Source: Okeanomitos corallinicola TIOX110
GTDB taxonomy: Bacteria > Cyanobacteriota > Cyanobacteriia > Cyanobacteriales > Nostocaceae
Direction: 5' to 3'
DNA: 64,000 nucleotides
Assembly: GCF_038050375.1 (NCBI RefSeq)
Contig: NZ_CP150886.1
Span: 3,141,318 to 3,205,317 of the forward strand
A program made the position numbers and the translations under genes. The notes under the pieces are model-generated. The model was given only the letters and a program-made list of their open reading frames with translations. It did no database searches and was not told the DNA's origin. Shown piece after piece: positions 19,259 to 29,959 of the stretch (the first letter of the stretch is position 1; each line of letters starts with the position of its first letter).

Positions 19259-22200
19259 ATGAATAGAATAGCAATAAATCCCGACTTAGCCAATGTGGAT
19301 TATACTGATTTATTAGATAAAATCCTCCAAGTTTTAAAAGATCAGCAGATATTTAAAATTTCCGAAGATCAGAAAAGAGTATTAATTAATATTAATGAAG
19401 TCGTCAACGAAGTTATTAAATTAAATCCTTACAACCCATTAGGAAATGAAAGATCGGTACGCGCAGCAACTTTGAATTTTAGTCCTAATTCTCAAGCATC
19501 ATTTAGAGAGAAAATTAAAGAAATTACAGGTTATATTCAACATCAATTAACAGCAGAAATACAGAAACATCCAAATATAGAAAACAAAGATAGAGTTGCA
19601 TTTATCAAAAACCTACTTACCAACATTCAAAAATTTCAAACTTCCCAAAAACCATCTAAATTAGACTTTAGTTATGAATTTCCTCCATCTTCACAATTAG
19701 AAAAACAAAGATTAACCGTTAAAAAAGACGAAGAAGGTAAACAAAGAAAACTACTAAAAGCACATAAAGTCAAAATCTATGTAGATAAACCCCGTGATTT
19801 TCCCTCAGCATTATTAACAGGATTAAACAACTTTATAGATACAAACTTTGCTAGTAATAGTGACAGAGAAGAAATAGCATATATTTTAGAAAATCTCACA
19901 GAAAACAAAACATCTGATATTTACAGACTGCAAAACCTAGTCAACCAAGAAACATTAGGAAAACTGAAAAAATTAGCACAGATAAAATATTTAGAATTTT
20001 TATTAGAAAACATCAACGAAAAAGCAAGCAATGATCACCTAAAAGGTAAAATTTACTTAGAAGACTTAATCAGAAGATTGAAACTATTAGAAGATTATAT
20101 TAACGACACCAGCAAAGCAGATGGAGATTATCAAGTTAGTTATGCAGGAATATCAGTTAACTATCAAACTATGTTTTCTCGTAGTGATGCTTATGATAAA
20201 TTACCAATTATTTCTATCATCGAAGGTTATTTAGGAGAAATAGAAGATCCAAACCGAGAAAAAATAGAATTTACCTTTGGGTTAAAATTGAAATTTGATG
20301 GAAAAGTGCAAAGTGATGGAGGTAAAAACGTCTTTCAGAGAAACCTGGATATTTTAGATCCAGACAACAAAGATCATCAACAAAAAATTGCAGACGAAGC
20401 GACCAAATTCACTTTTGTTTATAAAGTATTGAAAATAGCATTTTTGTATTATTTTATCTTTGCATCACGACAAGATCCACAAGCAGAAAAATATAACCCC
20501 AAATCAGAATTAGATTATGATCCAATCGAAAAATTAGAAACAGTATTATCAGTTTTAAAAGGTAACGATGAAGACAAGAAAAAACAAATATTAAGAAACC
20601 TCAAAAAAGGATTTGATAAATTTAACATTCAGCAAAAAATTGATACCCTCAAAAAAGTTTTAGAAAAACTAATCGAACGCAAAACACCATTTGCTAGTAG
20701 AGAATATCCAGTACATATTTCCGTTAAACATAGTATTTTAGAAAATGACATTGATAAAATTACCGACAGAGATACATTATTTAAAGAGAGACTACGCGAA
20801 AACTTTAAAGACTGCTTAAAATATATCCACTTAGGAAATCCAACCACACATACAAACATTCTTGTCAGTCTTCCTGCAAAAATCACTATTAGCGAAATTC
20901 AGTTTTTAGAAACAGAAGATAAAGAAACATTCAGCATGGAATATGATATTCATAAAAGTATTGGAGTTTTACCAGTCATATTCTTAGGTATAGAAAATCA
21001 ACAATGCAGAAACTTTTATGAAAAGAACTTAAAGGATAGAAATCTGTTAGTATTTCCCCATCGTTTAGAAACACAAAAATTAGAAAAGCAGCAAGAATTT
21101 ATTTACAAAATAGTATATAGCTTACTTGCATATCTTTGTCTTCATGTCATCTTAGAAAAACAAACAAAACCATTTATTCCTCTATTAAGAATACACCTCA
21201 AAGAAAAGACAGATGATAATGTCATTATCGAAAAATTTATAGTTGATTTAACCAAGGTATTATCTCATATTTTGAATGAAGAATATCGGAGTAATGAACA
21301 AGGAATTGTAATTACTAATCCCAGTAATATAAAATTTAAAATTCCCAACATTCTCAGTTCATTATATTCAGTATTTCCCAAAAAATTTACATTACATAAT
21401 CCTGATCACTTCAAATTTACCGAACTTGACAAACTTGCGATCATCGTTGTTTCCAGTCGAGAAACTGATAGTCGGTGGAATATCAAAGCGAAACAGTCTA
21501 ACTTAGTTGGTGAAATTATCACCTTACAGATGGAAGCAAAAAGTGCGAGATTTCAACTTTTTAAAACCTTTTCCCAAAACTTTGAAGATCATCAAAAAAT
21601 GTTTGAATATCCTACAGTTATAGTTGATAACGTAGATAAACTTTATGAAAAAGGGTACAAACACTTTATTTATATTGCAAAAGTTCCCTATAGTAGTACC
21701 TTACATATTACTCAAGTGGAAAAAAGTGAAGAGTTATTTTTTATGTCTCAAAACGTAATTCAAGCTTTGCGAAAAGAAAGACATGACATCAAAATTTATC
21801 CCATGTTTTTTGAGAAATACTATGCAGTTAAAGTTGAAACTCCCGAATCCAGATCATTATATATTCAGGATACCTTAGAACTTAGCAATTTAGCAGAGGA
21901 TAGAAATAAGCAATCTGTGATTTTCTTCAACTTATTTAATGGTTTACAAGTTGCTAAGGATGTTAACTATCATGGAGTCATGTCTTATGCGACATTATAC
22001 AACATTTATGATACTAATATTTTAGATGATAGAGATATCTTCAAAGGATTGATAGATAATGAGAGTCAGTTAAAAAATGAAATTATTCAATGTTTAACCC
22101 TATTTCATTTTTCCCGCTATGAAAAATATGAAAAATCAGGAAAGATACAATTAAAACTAGATCCCTATCAAAATTTAATCGGGGATGAATCAGTTAGTCA

Positions 22201-22297
22201 AGCTGCAATTTTTCCCCATACTAGAAGTAAAGCAGATTTTAATTCTCTTGCTTTTTTAACCCACATCAAATCAATATTATTAGGTAAGGATGAATAA
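19259..22297 (+). CDS. Large protein of unknown function paired with a helicase (1012 aa)
   Basis: I do not recognise this family. The ATG at 19259 is chosen because AAAGG lies seven bases upstream; a GTG at 19253 adds two residues. The first 300 residues are mainly helical and very rich in Lys, Asn, Ile and Glu. The C-terminal third alternates strands and helices: AIIVVSSRETDSRW (R734, E735), a helix, then GYKHFIYIAKVPYSSTLHIT, and LTLFHFSRYEKYEKSG. That order loosely recalls an RNase H/PIWI-type fold with the Arg and Glu of the pPIWI-RE family, but this is a hypothesis only. No membrane segment is seen. The gene is AT-rich. It lies 119 bases before the helicase gene on the same strand, so the two probably act together. 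Confidence 0.6.
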   Translation: MNRIAINPDLANVDYTDLLDKILQVLKDQQIFKISEDQKRVLININEVVNEVIKLNPYNPLGNERSVRAATLNFSPNSQASFREKIKEITGYIQHQLTAEIQKHPNIENKDRVAFIKNLLTNIQKFQTSQKPSKLDFSYEFPPSSQLEKQRLTVKKDEEGKQRKLLKAHKVKIYVDKPRDFPSALLTGLNNFIDTNFASNSDREEIAYILENLTENKTSDIYRLQNLVNQETLGKLKKLAQIKYLEFLLENINEKASNDHLKGKIYLEDLIRRLKLLEDYINDTSKADGDYQVSYAGISVNYQTMFSRSDAYDKLPIISIIEGYLGEIEDPNREKIEFTFGLKLKFDGKVQSDGGKNVFQRNLDILDPDNKDHQQKIADEATKFTFVYKVLKIAFLYYFIFASRQDPQAEKYNPKSELDYDPIEKLETVLSVLKGNDEDKKKQILRNLKKGFDKFNIQQKIDTLKKVLEKLIERKTPFASREYPVHISVKHSILENDIDKITDRDTLFKERLRENFKDCLKYIHLGNPTTHTNILVSLPAKITISEIQFLETEDKETFSMEYDIHKSIGVLPVIFLGIENQQCRNFYEKNLKDRNLLVFPHRLETQKLEKQQEFIYKIVYSLLAYLCLHVILEKQTKPFIPLLRIHLKEKTDDNVIIEKFIVDLTKVLSHILNEEYRSNEQGIVITNPSNIKFKIPNILSSLYSVFPKKFTLHNPDHFKFTELDKLAIIVVSSRETDSRWNIKAKQSNLVGEIITLQMEAKSARFQLFKTFSQNFEDHQKMFEYPTVIVDNVDKLYEKGYKHFIYIAKVPYSSTLHITQVEKSEELFFMSQNVIQALRKERHDIKIYPMFFEKYYAVKVETPESRSLYIQDTLELSNLAEDRNKQSVIFFNLFNGLQVAKDVNYHGVMSYATLYNIYDTNILDDRDIFKGLIDNESQLKNEIIQCLTLFHFSRYEKYEKSGKIQLKLDPYQNLIGDESVSQAAIFPHTRSKADFNSLAFLTHIKSILLGKDE

Positions 22298-22306
22298 TAT
22301 TTCTCT

Positions 22307-22336
22307 TTCTTTGCGTCTTTGCGTCTTTGCGTGAGA
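22307..22336. repeat. Dispersed TTTGCGTC repeat between the two large genes
   Basis: Three TTTGCGTC units ending in GTGAG, the same family and orientation as 2112-2140. Confidence 0.7.
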
Positions 22337-22355
22337 TTGTTTTTAAAAAAGCGAA

Positions 22356-22382
22356 CCGCAGAGACGCAGAGTTCGCAGAGGG
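22356..22382. repeat. Dispersed CGCAGAG repeat before the helicase gene
   Basis: CGCAGAG units in the opposite orientation to 22307. Together with 26301-26330 this forms inverted copies bracketing the helicase gene. Confidence 0.65.
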
Positions 22383-22416
22383 AAGAGGTTTTTAAGGTTT
22401 TTATAGGGTGTGAAAT

Positions 22417-25400
22417 ATGACTGCAAAAATAGCGGATGATTTGGGAAGATTGTTTGAGGTTGGTTTTAATATTGGGATTTTATCTTATATTCATAAAAAT
22501 CACATCAAAAATAATTTTGGTGATTTATATAGTCAGGAGTTGCAAAATCTCAAGTTTGCTAAAATCAAAAAACGCATAGTTGATAAAATTATCAGTAAAT
22601 TAGAACGAGAAATAGCGGAAACTTGGTGTCAATTTTTTGTTCAAAAGGGGTTTTTGTGTGGGTTAAATTTTTTTCGCGAGTATCTCAAATCTTGGGGATG
22701 TGTTGAAAAATCAAACTTGCGATATTTGGAGGTTATCTATTATCAATGTCGGTTTAATGGTGATAATAGTATCCGTACTCATGAAGTTGATGAAAAACAG
22801 TGGTTTATAAATGTTCTTTCTCAGTTTGAAAATGTAAAACTGACTTCTCAAAATCTTGATGATTATAAAAAAGGTGGTGATTTTCTCAACGCGGATAGTT
22901 TGATGTTGTTGAAATATAAGCAGAATTATCGGGTTTTATGTCTTGACTTGTCGGTGTTTTCTATTCACACTGATGATGATTTACAAAATATTGATTATGT
23001 GGAAATTATCAGAGGTTTGTTATTAAGAGATATCAATTATTTACGGTCTAAAAGTGTATTTTCTAAGTTGCGTATTGATACTGAATCTTTGGGTTTAGAT
23101 ATTTCTCCTGGGTTAAAGGAATATTTCACCGCTTTTAAATCTAAGGATAAGGAAAGTGCTAAATTAATTCAAGCTGGTAGTTATATTTATAGTTTCTGTC
23201 AGTTTTTGGAAGCAAATAATATTATTCCTAATAAATTAAAGTTAGTTTGTAATGCAGTGGGATATAGCGACCGTTCTTTTAATACTATCTCTATTCCCGG
23301 AAATAATATCCAACTGTTTGCAACTTGTTATCAAATTTATCAAAAACATGATAAAAAAGAAGAAATAACCGATGCACGTTATCGTGTTTTACAAAAAATC
23401 CAACTCAACGCATACAGAAGTTTTGAACAAGGTAAAAAACTGGTTGACTCACTTTTAGAAATTATCCCTGATACTACCAATATTTTACCACGTCATACAG
23501 AAACCATCACCGGATTTTTTAACTCTGTCTCCACCGTACCATCTGAATTAATTGCTAGTTTGAATTTAACAGGAAAGCCAAACTTTAGACAAGCGCATAA
23601 TCAACTAATTAAAAGATATCTACTTTCTGAAAATACCTACATATTTTTAACAGGAAATCCCGGAATTGGTAAAACTACCGCTATCGTTAATTTTCTGACT
23701 CAATATCAAGATGATGGTTTCCTTTTATTATACGTTAGTCCTCGCAAACAAGTCAATTTAGACATCATTGAAAAATTCAAAGATCGTCAAACTGGAAAGT
23801 TAGTTGATGATCGGATTTTTGCTATCAATACCCACAGTAACCTGATTCAAGATAACGGTGGTAAACGCTCAGTTGCTTATACATCTAATCAACATCAACA
23901 GGATTTTATTTTAGGAGATGTGCATTTTCTCAACAGTGAAAATGTAGAAAGAAAATCTCGACGTAAAGATAGAATCCAACAAATCACAGATGATACATTG
24001 CAAGATGTCGGAACAAAAACCAAAGGAGTTTTAAATAGTATTTGTGAAGCTTTATATAATCTCATTAGTTGTGAACAATACAATCAAATTATTGCTACTG
24101 CTTCCACCCAGTCATTGAAAAAAACAGACTATGGTGATACTTTAAAACATTTAGAAAAAATCTTCCGCGACGCATACAACAGCAGAGAAAATAAAGTCTT
24201 TCCTGAAAAAATGCGAAATATCTCCCGGAGAATTAAACATCTATTTATCATGATAGATGAAATTACTGGAGATGACGGAGGAGTAGAATTTTTAGCAGGA
24301 ATTGAAAAAATTGCCAAAACCTATAAATTAACAAACCCAGAAAATGGTTTTAATACAAAAATCATCGTTGCAGATGCTTCTATAGTTGATAAAAACGTGA
24401 TTATTCAACATTTAGAAGATACTTCCCCCGAACCGAATAAGGTTTATTTTAGAACCGCAGATGCAAATATTCAACCTCTATCTGTAGAATCTTTTAAATT
24501 TAATCATCAAGATGCTATCATTATTAATACTAACACCTACCCTGCAAAAAGTCTCACCATTAATTATCAAATTATCATTGAATCTTCACGGTTTACCGAT
24601 AAAATTAAGTTAAAAGATAAATCTGATTTAGAGAAAAGATCCCAAGAAGAAATCTTTAAAGATATTAAAAATCTATTACAAAAATCCGATGTTGAACAAT
24701 TTATAGTTTACATCCAAAATAAACCCAAGTTATCAGAACTAATTGATAAAATTCAGTCAGAATTAGGAAGAGAAAATTTTGTTAAAAATGACCACTTTCT
24801 AGAAATACACGCGAACATATCGGAATTAGAAAAACAGGAAATTAAATTACATCAAGAAAACGTCAAAGTTGTGTTTATGACTGCTTCCGGGAGTCGTGGT
24901 TTATCCTTTCCTAAAGCAAAACATATATTAGTGGAAATTCCTAAATTTGAAATTGAGAAAAACCTGATGGAAATAATTCAGGTAATTTATAGAGGGAGGG
25001 GAAATGATATTATAGATAGTCAAGATAAATACCTGAATTTTTATTTAACTGAACGTTCAATTTATTATCAGGATGACCCAGAAATATCTATTAAAGAAAA
25101 CTGTTTAAATTTATTAAATATTCTCCTCATTCTTAAAGCATCTATCATGACTAGAATTCAAGGTTATGGTACTATGGGAAGGAAAAATTATCTACTTATC
25201 CCCATCGGTGGAAAATCAGTTTTTGCTGCGGGAGAAACTTTTTCTAGTAAAATCGAAAATCTGATTACCCAACTCAAAAAGGAATATAACCGCAACAAAA
25301 GTCATACCTTGTTAAGAAACGCATACACCAAACTCGAATTATTAATGGGTGAAGGTGATTTTTTAGTTTTTAAAGACACCGAAGAAAGTTATTTAAAAAT

Positions 25401-26025
25401 TCGGGAAAACTTCAATAATAAATTTTTAGAAGTTGCTAAAACTTTTGATAAATTATTGGATTTTACTCCTTTGGAATTAGGTTATATTAGTGGTGGTTTA
25501 TTAATTGTTCCCAGTCCCAAAATTCAAGAAACTTATCAAATGCGATTTTTAGATATTCAAAAATATGCAAATGCTGTGTTATGGGAAAATCTCAAAAGCA
25601 TTAGTCGCAATCAAAATTACCCCGAAAGTCTCACCTCTGCGGTAAAAGATGCGATAGAATTAGTGGAAAAGTTAATAAACGCACCTGCAAAAACTCAGAA
25701 TTATATCCAAAAAAGTCAAAACACAGATCAATATTATGCTTTACCATTATTTGCATTTATTAGTGGTGAAGTGATGAAAGAATACTTTGCACGGAAAACA
25801 GAAGAACCGGAAGATAAACGTTTTAAGGATATCCTATATACATATATTCGTTCTTTGTATCCTGTAAATAATGTTTTACCCATAGGAAATAATTATCAAG
25901 AATTTCCTTTTGTGGTATTTAGAAGTTATAGTTTGGAGGAAATTAGAAATAAGTTGTTTACGGAAAAATATCTGTTAAATTCTCAGGAGTTAAATGTTCT
26001 CAATTTGATTCTTTCTCAAAATTAA
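22417..26025 (+). CDS. SF2-type helicase/ATPase with long N-terminal region (1202 aa)
   Basis: The helicase core begins near residue 405. It has Walker A GNPGIGKT (413-420), a Walker B-like IMIDEIT (D614, E615), an ADAS motif after it, a motif V-like segment TASGSRGLSFP (822-832) and motif VI QVIYRGRG (Q855 to G862). The first 400 residues contain GGDFLNADSLMLL (D160) followed by VLCLDLSVF (D177). This spacing resembles a PD-(D/E)XK nuclease core in which the Lys is Ser, so activity is doubtful. The last 300 residues are helical and unrecognised. It follows the 1012-residue gene and is bracketed by inverted dispersed repeats. I read the pair as a two-gene nucleic-acid-processing module, possibly anti-phage. 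Confidence 0.72.
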   Translation: MTAKIADDLGRLFEVGFNIGILSYIHKNHIKNNFGDLYSQELQNLKFAKIKKRIVDKIISKLEREIAETWCQFFVQKGFLCGLNFFREYLKSWGCVEKSNLRYLEVIYYQCRFNGDNSIRTHEVDEKQWFINVLSQFENVKLTSQNLDDYKKGGDFLNADSLMLLKYKQNYRVLCLDLSVFSIHTDDDLQNIDYVEIIRGLLLRDINYLRSKSVFSKLRIDTESLGLDISPGLKEYFTAFKSKDKESAKLIQAGSYIYSFCQFLEANNIIPNKLKLVCNAVGYSDRSFNTISIPGNNIQLFATCYQIYQKHDKKEEITDARYRVLQKIQLNAYRSFEQGKKLVDSLLEIIPDTTNILPRHTETITGFFNSVSTVPSELIASLNLTGKPNFRQAHNQLIKRYLLSENTYIFLTGNPGIGKTTAIVNFLTQYQDDGFLLLYVSPRKQVNLDIIEKFKDRQTGKLVDDRIFAINTHSNLIQDNGGKRSVAYTSNQHQQDFILGDVHFLNSENVERKSRRKDRIQQITDDTLQDVGTKTKGVLNSICEALYNLISCEQYNQIIATASTQSLKKTDYGDTLKHLEKIFRDAYNSRENKVFPEKMRNISRRIKHLFIMIDEITGDDGGVEFLAGIEKIAKTYKLTNPENGFNTKIIVADASIVDKNVIIQHLEDTSPEPNKVYFRTADANIQPLSVESFKFNHQDAIIINTNTYPAKSLTINYQIIIESSRFTDKIKLKDKSDLEKRSQEEIFKDIKNLLQKSDVEQFIVYIQNKPKLSELIDKIQSELGRENFVKNDHFLEIHANISELEKQEIKLHQENVKVVFMTASGSRGLSFPKAKHILVEIPKFEIEKNLMEIIQVIYRGRGNDIIDSQDKYLNFYLTERSIYYQDDPEISIKENCLNLLNILLILKASIMTRIQGYGTMGRKNYLLIPIGGKSVFAAGETFSSKIENLITQLKKEYNRNKSHTLLRNAYTKLELLMGEGDFLVFKDTEESYLKIRENFNNKFLEVAKTFDKLLDFTPLELGYISGGLLIVPSPKIQETYQMRFLDIQKYANAVLWENLKSISRNQNYPESLTSAVKDAIELVEKLINAPAKTQNYIQKSQNTDQYYALPLFAFISGEVMKEYFARKTEEPEDKRFKDILYTYIRSLYPVNNVLPIGNNYQEFPFVVFRSYSLEEIRNKLFTEKYLLNSQELNVLNLILSQN

Positions 26026-26062
26026 TAGATACCTCATATTTTTAATCACAAATATTGCTTTA

Positions 26063-26206
26063 AACTTGTTAAAAATTGGTATGAGTTTAGAACAAATAGC
26101 TCAAGTTACAGAATTATCTCTGGAAGAAGTTCAAACCTTACAAAAGGAAACCCAACCTACTATTAAAATTCAAAATTTCCCCAATAGAAAGAGTCTAACC
26201 CCTTGA
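26063..26206 (+). pseudogene. C-terminal relic of an Rpn/transposase-like (PD-(D/E)XK) gene
   Basis: The frame reads ALNLLKIGMSLEQIAQVTEL then SLEEVQTLQKE and stops at 26206. The phrase LLKxGMSLEQIAQVTxLS is the usual C-terminal end of Rpn-type recombination-promoting nucleases, which are abundant in cyanobacteria. Everything upstream of it is missing. The rest of the 26026-26387 gap holds a dispersed repeat and a terminator. Confidence 0.6.
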
Positions 26207-26300
26207 CACGACCCGAAAACCTTGTTATGATGATTTCGACGAGGAAGAACTATCTTCTGTGCATAAGCAATTTAAAGCCTTTCCAAATAATCATCTATTC

Positions 26301-26330
26301 CTCTCTGCGCCTCTGCGTCTCTGCGTGAGA
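26301..26330. repeat. Dispersed CTCTGCGTCTCTGCG repeat
   Basis: Units of CTCTGCG ending in GTGAGA, the same family as 2112 and 22307. It stands in inverted orientation to 22356-22382. Confidence 0.65.
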
Positions 26331-26365
26331 AAAAAACAAAAGGGGCAGTTTCCACAACCACCCCT
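26331..26365 (-). terminator. Rho-independent terminator of ndhD copy 2
   Basis: Read on the minus strand, AGGGG (26365-26361) pairs with CCCCT (26345-26341), with extra inner GTT/AAC pairing. The T-rich run TTTGTTTTTT follows. Confidence 0.7.
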
Positions 26366-26387
26366 AAAAATACTTTTTATTTAACAA

Positions 26388-27974
26388 CTACTCAGCACTA
26401 GCCAAAGTGGGAGCAGCAAACACCTGAGAATATAAACTTGTAGGTTGTTGACGAGCCACAACAGGCAATACTTGACGCGCATGAGTAGCAACATCTACCG
26501 TTTTCACATCATAGGTTTCTGTAACCAACTTAGGATAAAAACCAATACCGATGATAGGCAATAACAAACAAGCAGTGATGAACAACTCACGGGGTTTCAC
26601 ATCAGCAACTACATTATCTAAATGTAACTCTTCACTTTGCTGACCGTAGAACACTTGACGCAACATGGAGAGTAAATAGATAGGTGTTAAAATCACACCC
26701 ACAGCAGATAAGAAAATAACTACAACCTTGAAACTGGAACTATAAACGTCGCTAGTACCAATACCCAAGAACACCATCAACTCACCCACAAAACCACTCA
26801 TACCGGGTAAAGCCAGAGAAGCCATTGAACCGATAGTAAACAGGGCAAAAGTTCTGGGCATTACCTTAGCCAGACCGCCCATTTTATCCATCATCAAAGT
26901 ATGGGTGCGTTCGTAGGTAACACCAGAAAGGAAGAATAAACTAGCAGCAATTAAACCGTGGGAAACCATTTGTAACATCGCACCACTAATACCAATTTCG
27001 GTATAAGAGGCAATGCCGATTAAGACAAAACCCATGTGGGCAATGGAAGAGTAAGCTAAACGGCGTTTGAGGTTGGTTTGGGCAAAGGCACAACAAGCAC
27101 CGTAAACAATATTAACTACACCTAAAATTGCTAAAACTGGCGCGAAAACAGCATGGGCATCGCTTAACATTTCTACGTTGAAGCGAATTAGAGCATAACC
27201 ACCCATTTTTAACAACACACCAGCCAAAATCATCGAACCAGGCGCAGATGCTTCACTGTGGGCATCGGGCAACCAAGTATGGAAGGGGAAAATAGGCAGT
27301 TTGACACCATAAGCAATTAAGAAACCTGCATATAAAGCTAGTTCTAAAAGTTGGGGATATTCTTTGAGTCCCAATTCTGTCATGTTGAAGGTGAAGCTAT
27401 CACCATAAAACGCCATTGTTAAACCAGCTACGAGAATAAATATAGATGCTGCCGCTGTGTAGAGAATAAATTTAGTAGCTGCGTAACGGCGGTTTTGGCC
27501 TCCCCAAATAGAAATTAATAAATAAACAGGGACTAATTCAATTTCCCACATTAAGAAGAACAATAATAAATCTTGGGCGAGGAATACACCCAATTGGGCG
27601 CTATACATCACCAACATTAAGGCATAAAATAAACGCGGCTTAGTGGTTACTTTCCAAGCCGCGAATACTGCAAGTGTATTAATTAATCCGGTTAGTAGTA
27701 CCAAGGGCATGGATAAACCATCAATTCCTACTGCCCAGTTTAAACCAATTTGAGGTATCCAAGGGTAGCTTTCTGTCATTTGTAAAGCTGAATTTTGGAA
27801 GTCGTAACCCTGCCAAACTGCATAAATCATTAATGCTAAGTCTGCAAAGGCTACTCCTAAGCCATACCAGCGGACGGTTTTACCCTCTTTGTCGGGAATG
27901 AAGGGAATTGCTAAGGATGCCATCAGGGGCAATAAAATTATGGCTGACAGCCAAGGAATTTGTATCGGATTCAT
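26388..27974 (-). CDS. ndhD: NAD(P)H-quinone oxidoreductase chain 4 (NdhD), copy 2
   Basis: A second NdhD paralogue of about 528 residues. It has the same signature order as copy 1: [56 protein letters not shown] and [14 protein letters not shown]. The lysine and glutamate residues of the antiporter channel appear intact. The ATG at 27974 ([10 protein letters not shown]) is preferred over a TTG four codons upstream. Two differences from copy 1 are HSEASAPGS for HGEATAPVH and a short C-terminal tail. It is not directly linked to copy 3, which lies 2 kb upstream beyond thrB and a coiled-coil gene. Which NDH-1 complex it joins cannot be told from sequence alone. Confidence 0.92.
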   Translation of the reverse strand: MNPIQIPWLSAIILLPLMASLAIPFIPDKEGKTVRWYGLGVAFADLALMIYAVWQGYDFQNSALQMTESYPWIPQIGLNWAVGIDGLSMPLVLLTGLINTLAVFAAWKVTTKPRLFYALMLVMYSAQLGVFLAQDLLLFFLMWEIELVPVYLLISIWGGQNRRYAATKFILYTAAASIFILVAGLTMAFYGDSFTFNMTELGLKEYPQLLELALYAGFLIAYGVKLPIFPFHTWLPDAHSEASAPGSMILAGVLLKMGGYALIRFNVEMLSDAHAVFAPVLAILGVVNIVYGACCAFAQTNLKRRLAYSSIAHMGFVLIGIASYTEIGISGAMLQMVSHGLIAASLFFLSGVTYERTHTLMMDKMGGLAKVMPRTFALFTIGSMASLALPGMSGFVGELMVFLGIGTSDVYSSSFKVVVIFLSAVGVILTPIYLLSMLRQVFYGQQSEELHLDNVVADVKPRELFITACLLLPIIGIGFYPKLVTETYDVKTVDVATHARQVLPVVARQQPTSLYSQVFAAPTLASAE

Positions 27975-28229
27975 CACTGTTAACAATCAATTTTGGGTTT
28001 TTGTTTAAGTTACATTATATTAAGAAATCGTTACTTTTGTAAATATTTTTCTTAACATAATTTCAATTCAGAGCATAGATAGTAATAAATACTTATTAAA
28101 ATCCTCTCGCTGCTATTCTAATCATAAATTTTTGTAACGTCAATAAAAAGCGGCTCACTTTGCCGCCATTTTCATTTATAATATTCGCTTAAAATTTTGA
28201 TATTGATTAAGTAAAGTCAGGATAAATAC

Positions 28230-28751
28230 TTAAACAATACGGTTGACAATTCTCCATACTTCCCCATCAGAACGAACATAGGGAACAGAGATAGTTTTAA
28301 ATCCGGTAATGAAAGGTTTATTGTAAATATGCCAGTACATGGGGCTAAGTTCGTCAGCACAGGCTTTGAGTAATTTCACTTCTTGAGCTAGTTCTTTGGC
28401 TAGTTCGTTGACTCGTTGGGCGTGAATTTCTGCAAATTTTTTGCCTTCTTCTAGTTCTTGTTTTTGTTTGGCAATACGTTGTGAGTAGGAAAGAGATTCA
28501 AATAAATAAATTTCTTTACGGCGTTTTTGTTTTTCTAAATAGGCGATCGCATTGTCTATACCTTGAATTTCGGCGGCAATTTCGGGATTTTCCCTAGCTT
28601 GACGGCGGTATGCTTCAGCTATTGCCAAAGCAGAACTATTTTCTGGTGATTCTATATGATTTTGGTTTAATTCTGCCCTTTCTTTTTGCAGTGTTTGAAT
28701 TTGTGAGTTGAGTTCCTGGATTTCTGCTTGAATTTTATCCATATGTATCAT
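28230..28751 (-). CDS. Coiled-coil hypothetical protein, 173 aa
   Basis: The first 140 residues are a nearly continuous coiled coil: heptads of Leu/Ile with Glu, Gln and Lys (IQAEIQELNSQIQTLQKERA, AKQKQELEEGKKFAEIHAQR). A short C-terminal segment (YWHIYNKPFITGFKTISVPY) looks like a small strand-rich tail. There is no membrane segment. Starts at 28751 (MIHMDK) or 28742 (MDK) are both possible. It lies between ndhD copy 2 and thrB on the same strand, and I know no functional link to either. Confidence 0.55.
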   Translation of the reverse strand: MIHMDKIQAEIQELNSQIQTLQKERAELNQNHIESPENSSALAIAEAYRRQARENPEIAAEIQGIDNAIAYLEKQKRRKEIYLFESLSYSQRIAKQKQELEEGKKFAEIHAQRVNELAKELAQEVKLLKACADELSPMYWHIYNKPFITGFKTISVPYVRSDGEVWRIVNRIV

Positions 28752-28914
28752 GATTGGGGATAAGTGAAAAAGCTGTTATTTCTTCTAGGCGATCGCCAGA
28801 ACTAAACCAGAACTAAATTTATAGAAATTCAATCAATTTGACAACTTTGATAAAATCAATCCTGAAAATTCTCTCATCCTGGACATCCTGATTCTGACAA
28901 TTACCCATGACTAA

Positions 28915-29826
28915 TTACAAAACTACCGCTCCTTGAACATCAATGGGAAGCGATCGCACTGTAGATTTTATTCCCACCTGTTTCCAAGCATTAGTCATGG
29001 CTGATGCTACCATTTGTGTATGTAATGGATCAGTTAAAGCTAACAAAGTCGGGCCAGCACCACTAATTACTATGCCATAAGCACCAGCAGCAACCGCAGC
29101 TTTTTCCACAGCATCGTAACCAGGAATTAAAGCCTGACGATAGGGTTGATGTAACTTATCTTGTAAAGCCGCCTTTAACCATTCTTCCCGATTAGTTGCC
29201 AAACCTCGTAACAACAAACCAAAATGAGCAGTATTAAAAATTGCATCACCACGACTTACCTCTGTGGGTAAAACTAGCCTAGCTTCAGAAGTTGACAGTT
29301 CAAAATCAGGAATTGCTACTACTGGGATAATATTTCTGTGCCAGGTAATATCACAAATTTCCCATCCATTACTGCTAGTAGCGGCTAAACGACATCCCCC
29401 CAAAAAAGCCGGGACAACATTATCAGGATGTCCTTCCATAGCGATCGCCAATTCCATCACCTGCACATCAGACAAAGGTAAACCTGCCAACACATTTGCC
29501 GCCACTAAACCCCCCACAATAGCAGTAGCAGAACTGCCTAAACCCCTTGCTAGAGGTATACCCAACTTGATTTCAATTTTCACAGATGGCGGAGTTTGTT
29601 CTATATAGTTATACAACTTTGTAAAAGCCTGATATAACAAATTACTTTTATCAGTTTGCACCTTTTCCGCTTCTATCCCAGAGGCTTGAATAATTAACCC
29701 ACTATTATTGAGAGTAAAAGTAACCTCATTATGAAGTTGTAAAGCCGCACCAATACAATCAAAACCGGGTCCTAAATTTGCAGTTGTAGCAGGAACTTTA
29801 ACAGTAACATTAGAAACTACAGACAT
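28915..29826 (-). CDS. thrB: Homoserine kinase
   Basis: ThrB phosphorylates homoserine on the way to threonine. The 303-residue protein is a GHMP kinase: the N-terminal [19 protein letters not shown] strand-loop, the ATP-binding motif [10 protein letters not shown] at residues 91-100, [14 protein letters not shown], and the C-terminal [17 protein letters not shown]. Length and motifs are complete. It sits between two ndhD copies on the same strand, about 130 bases downstream of copy 3. Confidence 0.96.
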   Translation of the reverse strand: MSVVSNVTVKVPATTANLGPGFDCIGAALQLHNEVTFTLNNSGLIIQASGIEAEKVQTDKSNLLYQAFTKLYNYIEQTPPSVKIEIKLGIPLARGLGSSATAIVGGLVAANVLAGLPLSDVQVMELAIAMEGHPDNVVPAFLGGCRLAATSSNGWEICDITWHRNIIPVVAIPDFELSTSEARLVLPTEVSRGDAIFNTAHFGLLLRGLATNREEWLKAALQDKLHQPYRQALIPGYDAVEKAAVAAGAYGIVISGAGPTLLALTDPLHTQMVASAMTNAWKQVGIKSTVRSLPIDVQGAVVL

Positions 29827-29959
29827 TTTTAAAAATTAAAAAGTAAAAATAGATGACTTTAATAGCATCCCATGTCAAGAGGCCATTTTTCCATAACCGC
29901 TCATTAATTTGGGAAAAGGATCAAGTAGTTTCTTCCCTCAACCCTTTCCCAAAAACTGC

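Noticed and set aside
29905-29953. Long-loop hairpin TTTGGGAAA/TTTCCCAAA after ndhD copy 3
   Set aside because: The loop is more than 20 bases and no T-run follows on the minus strand, so I did not list it as a terminator.
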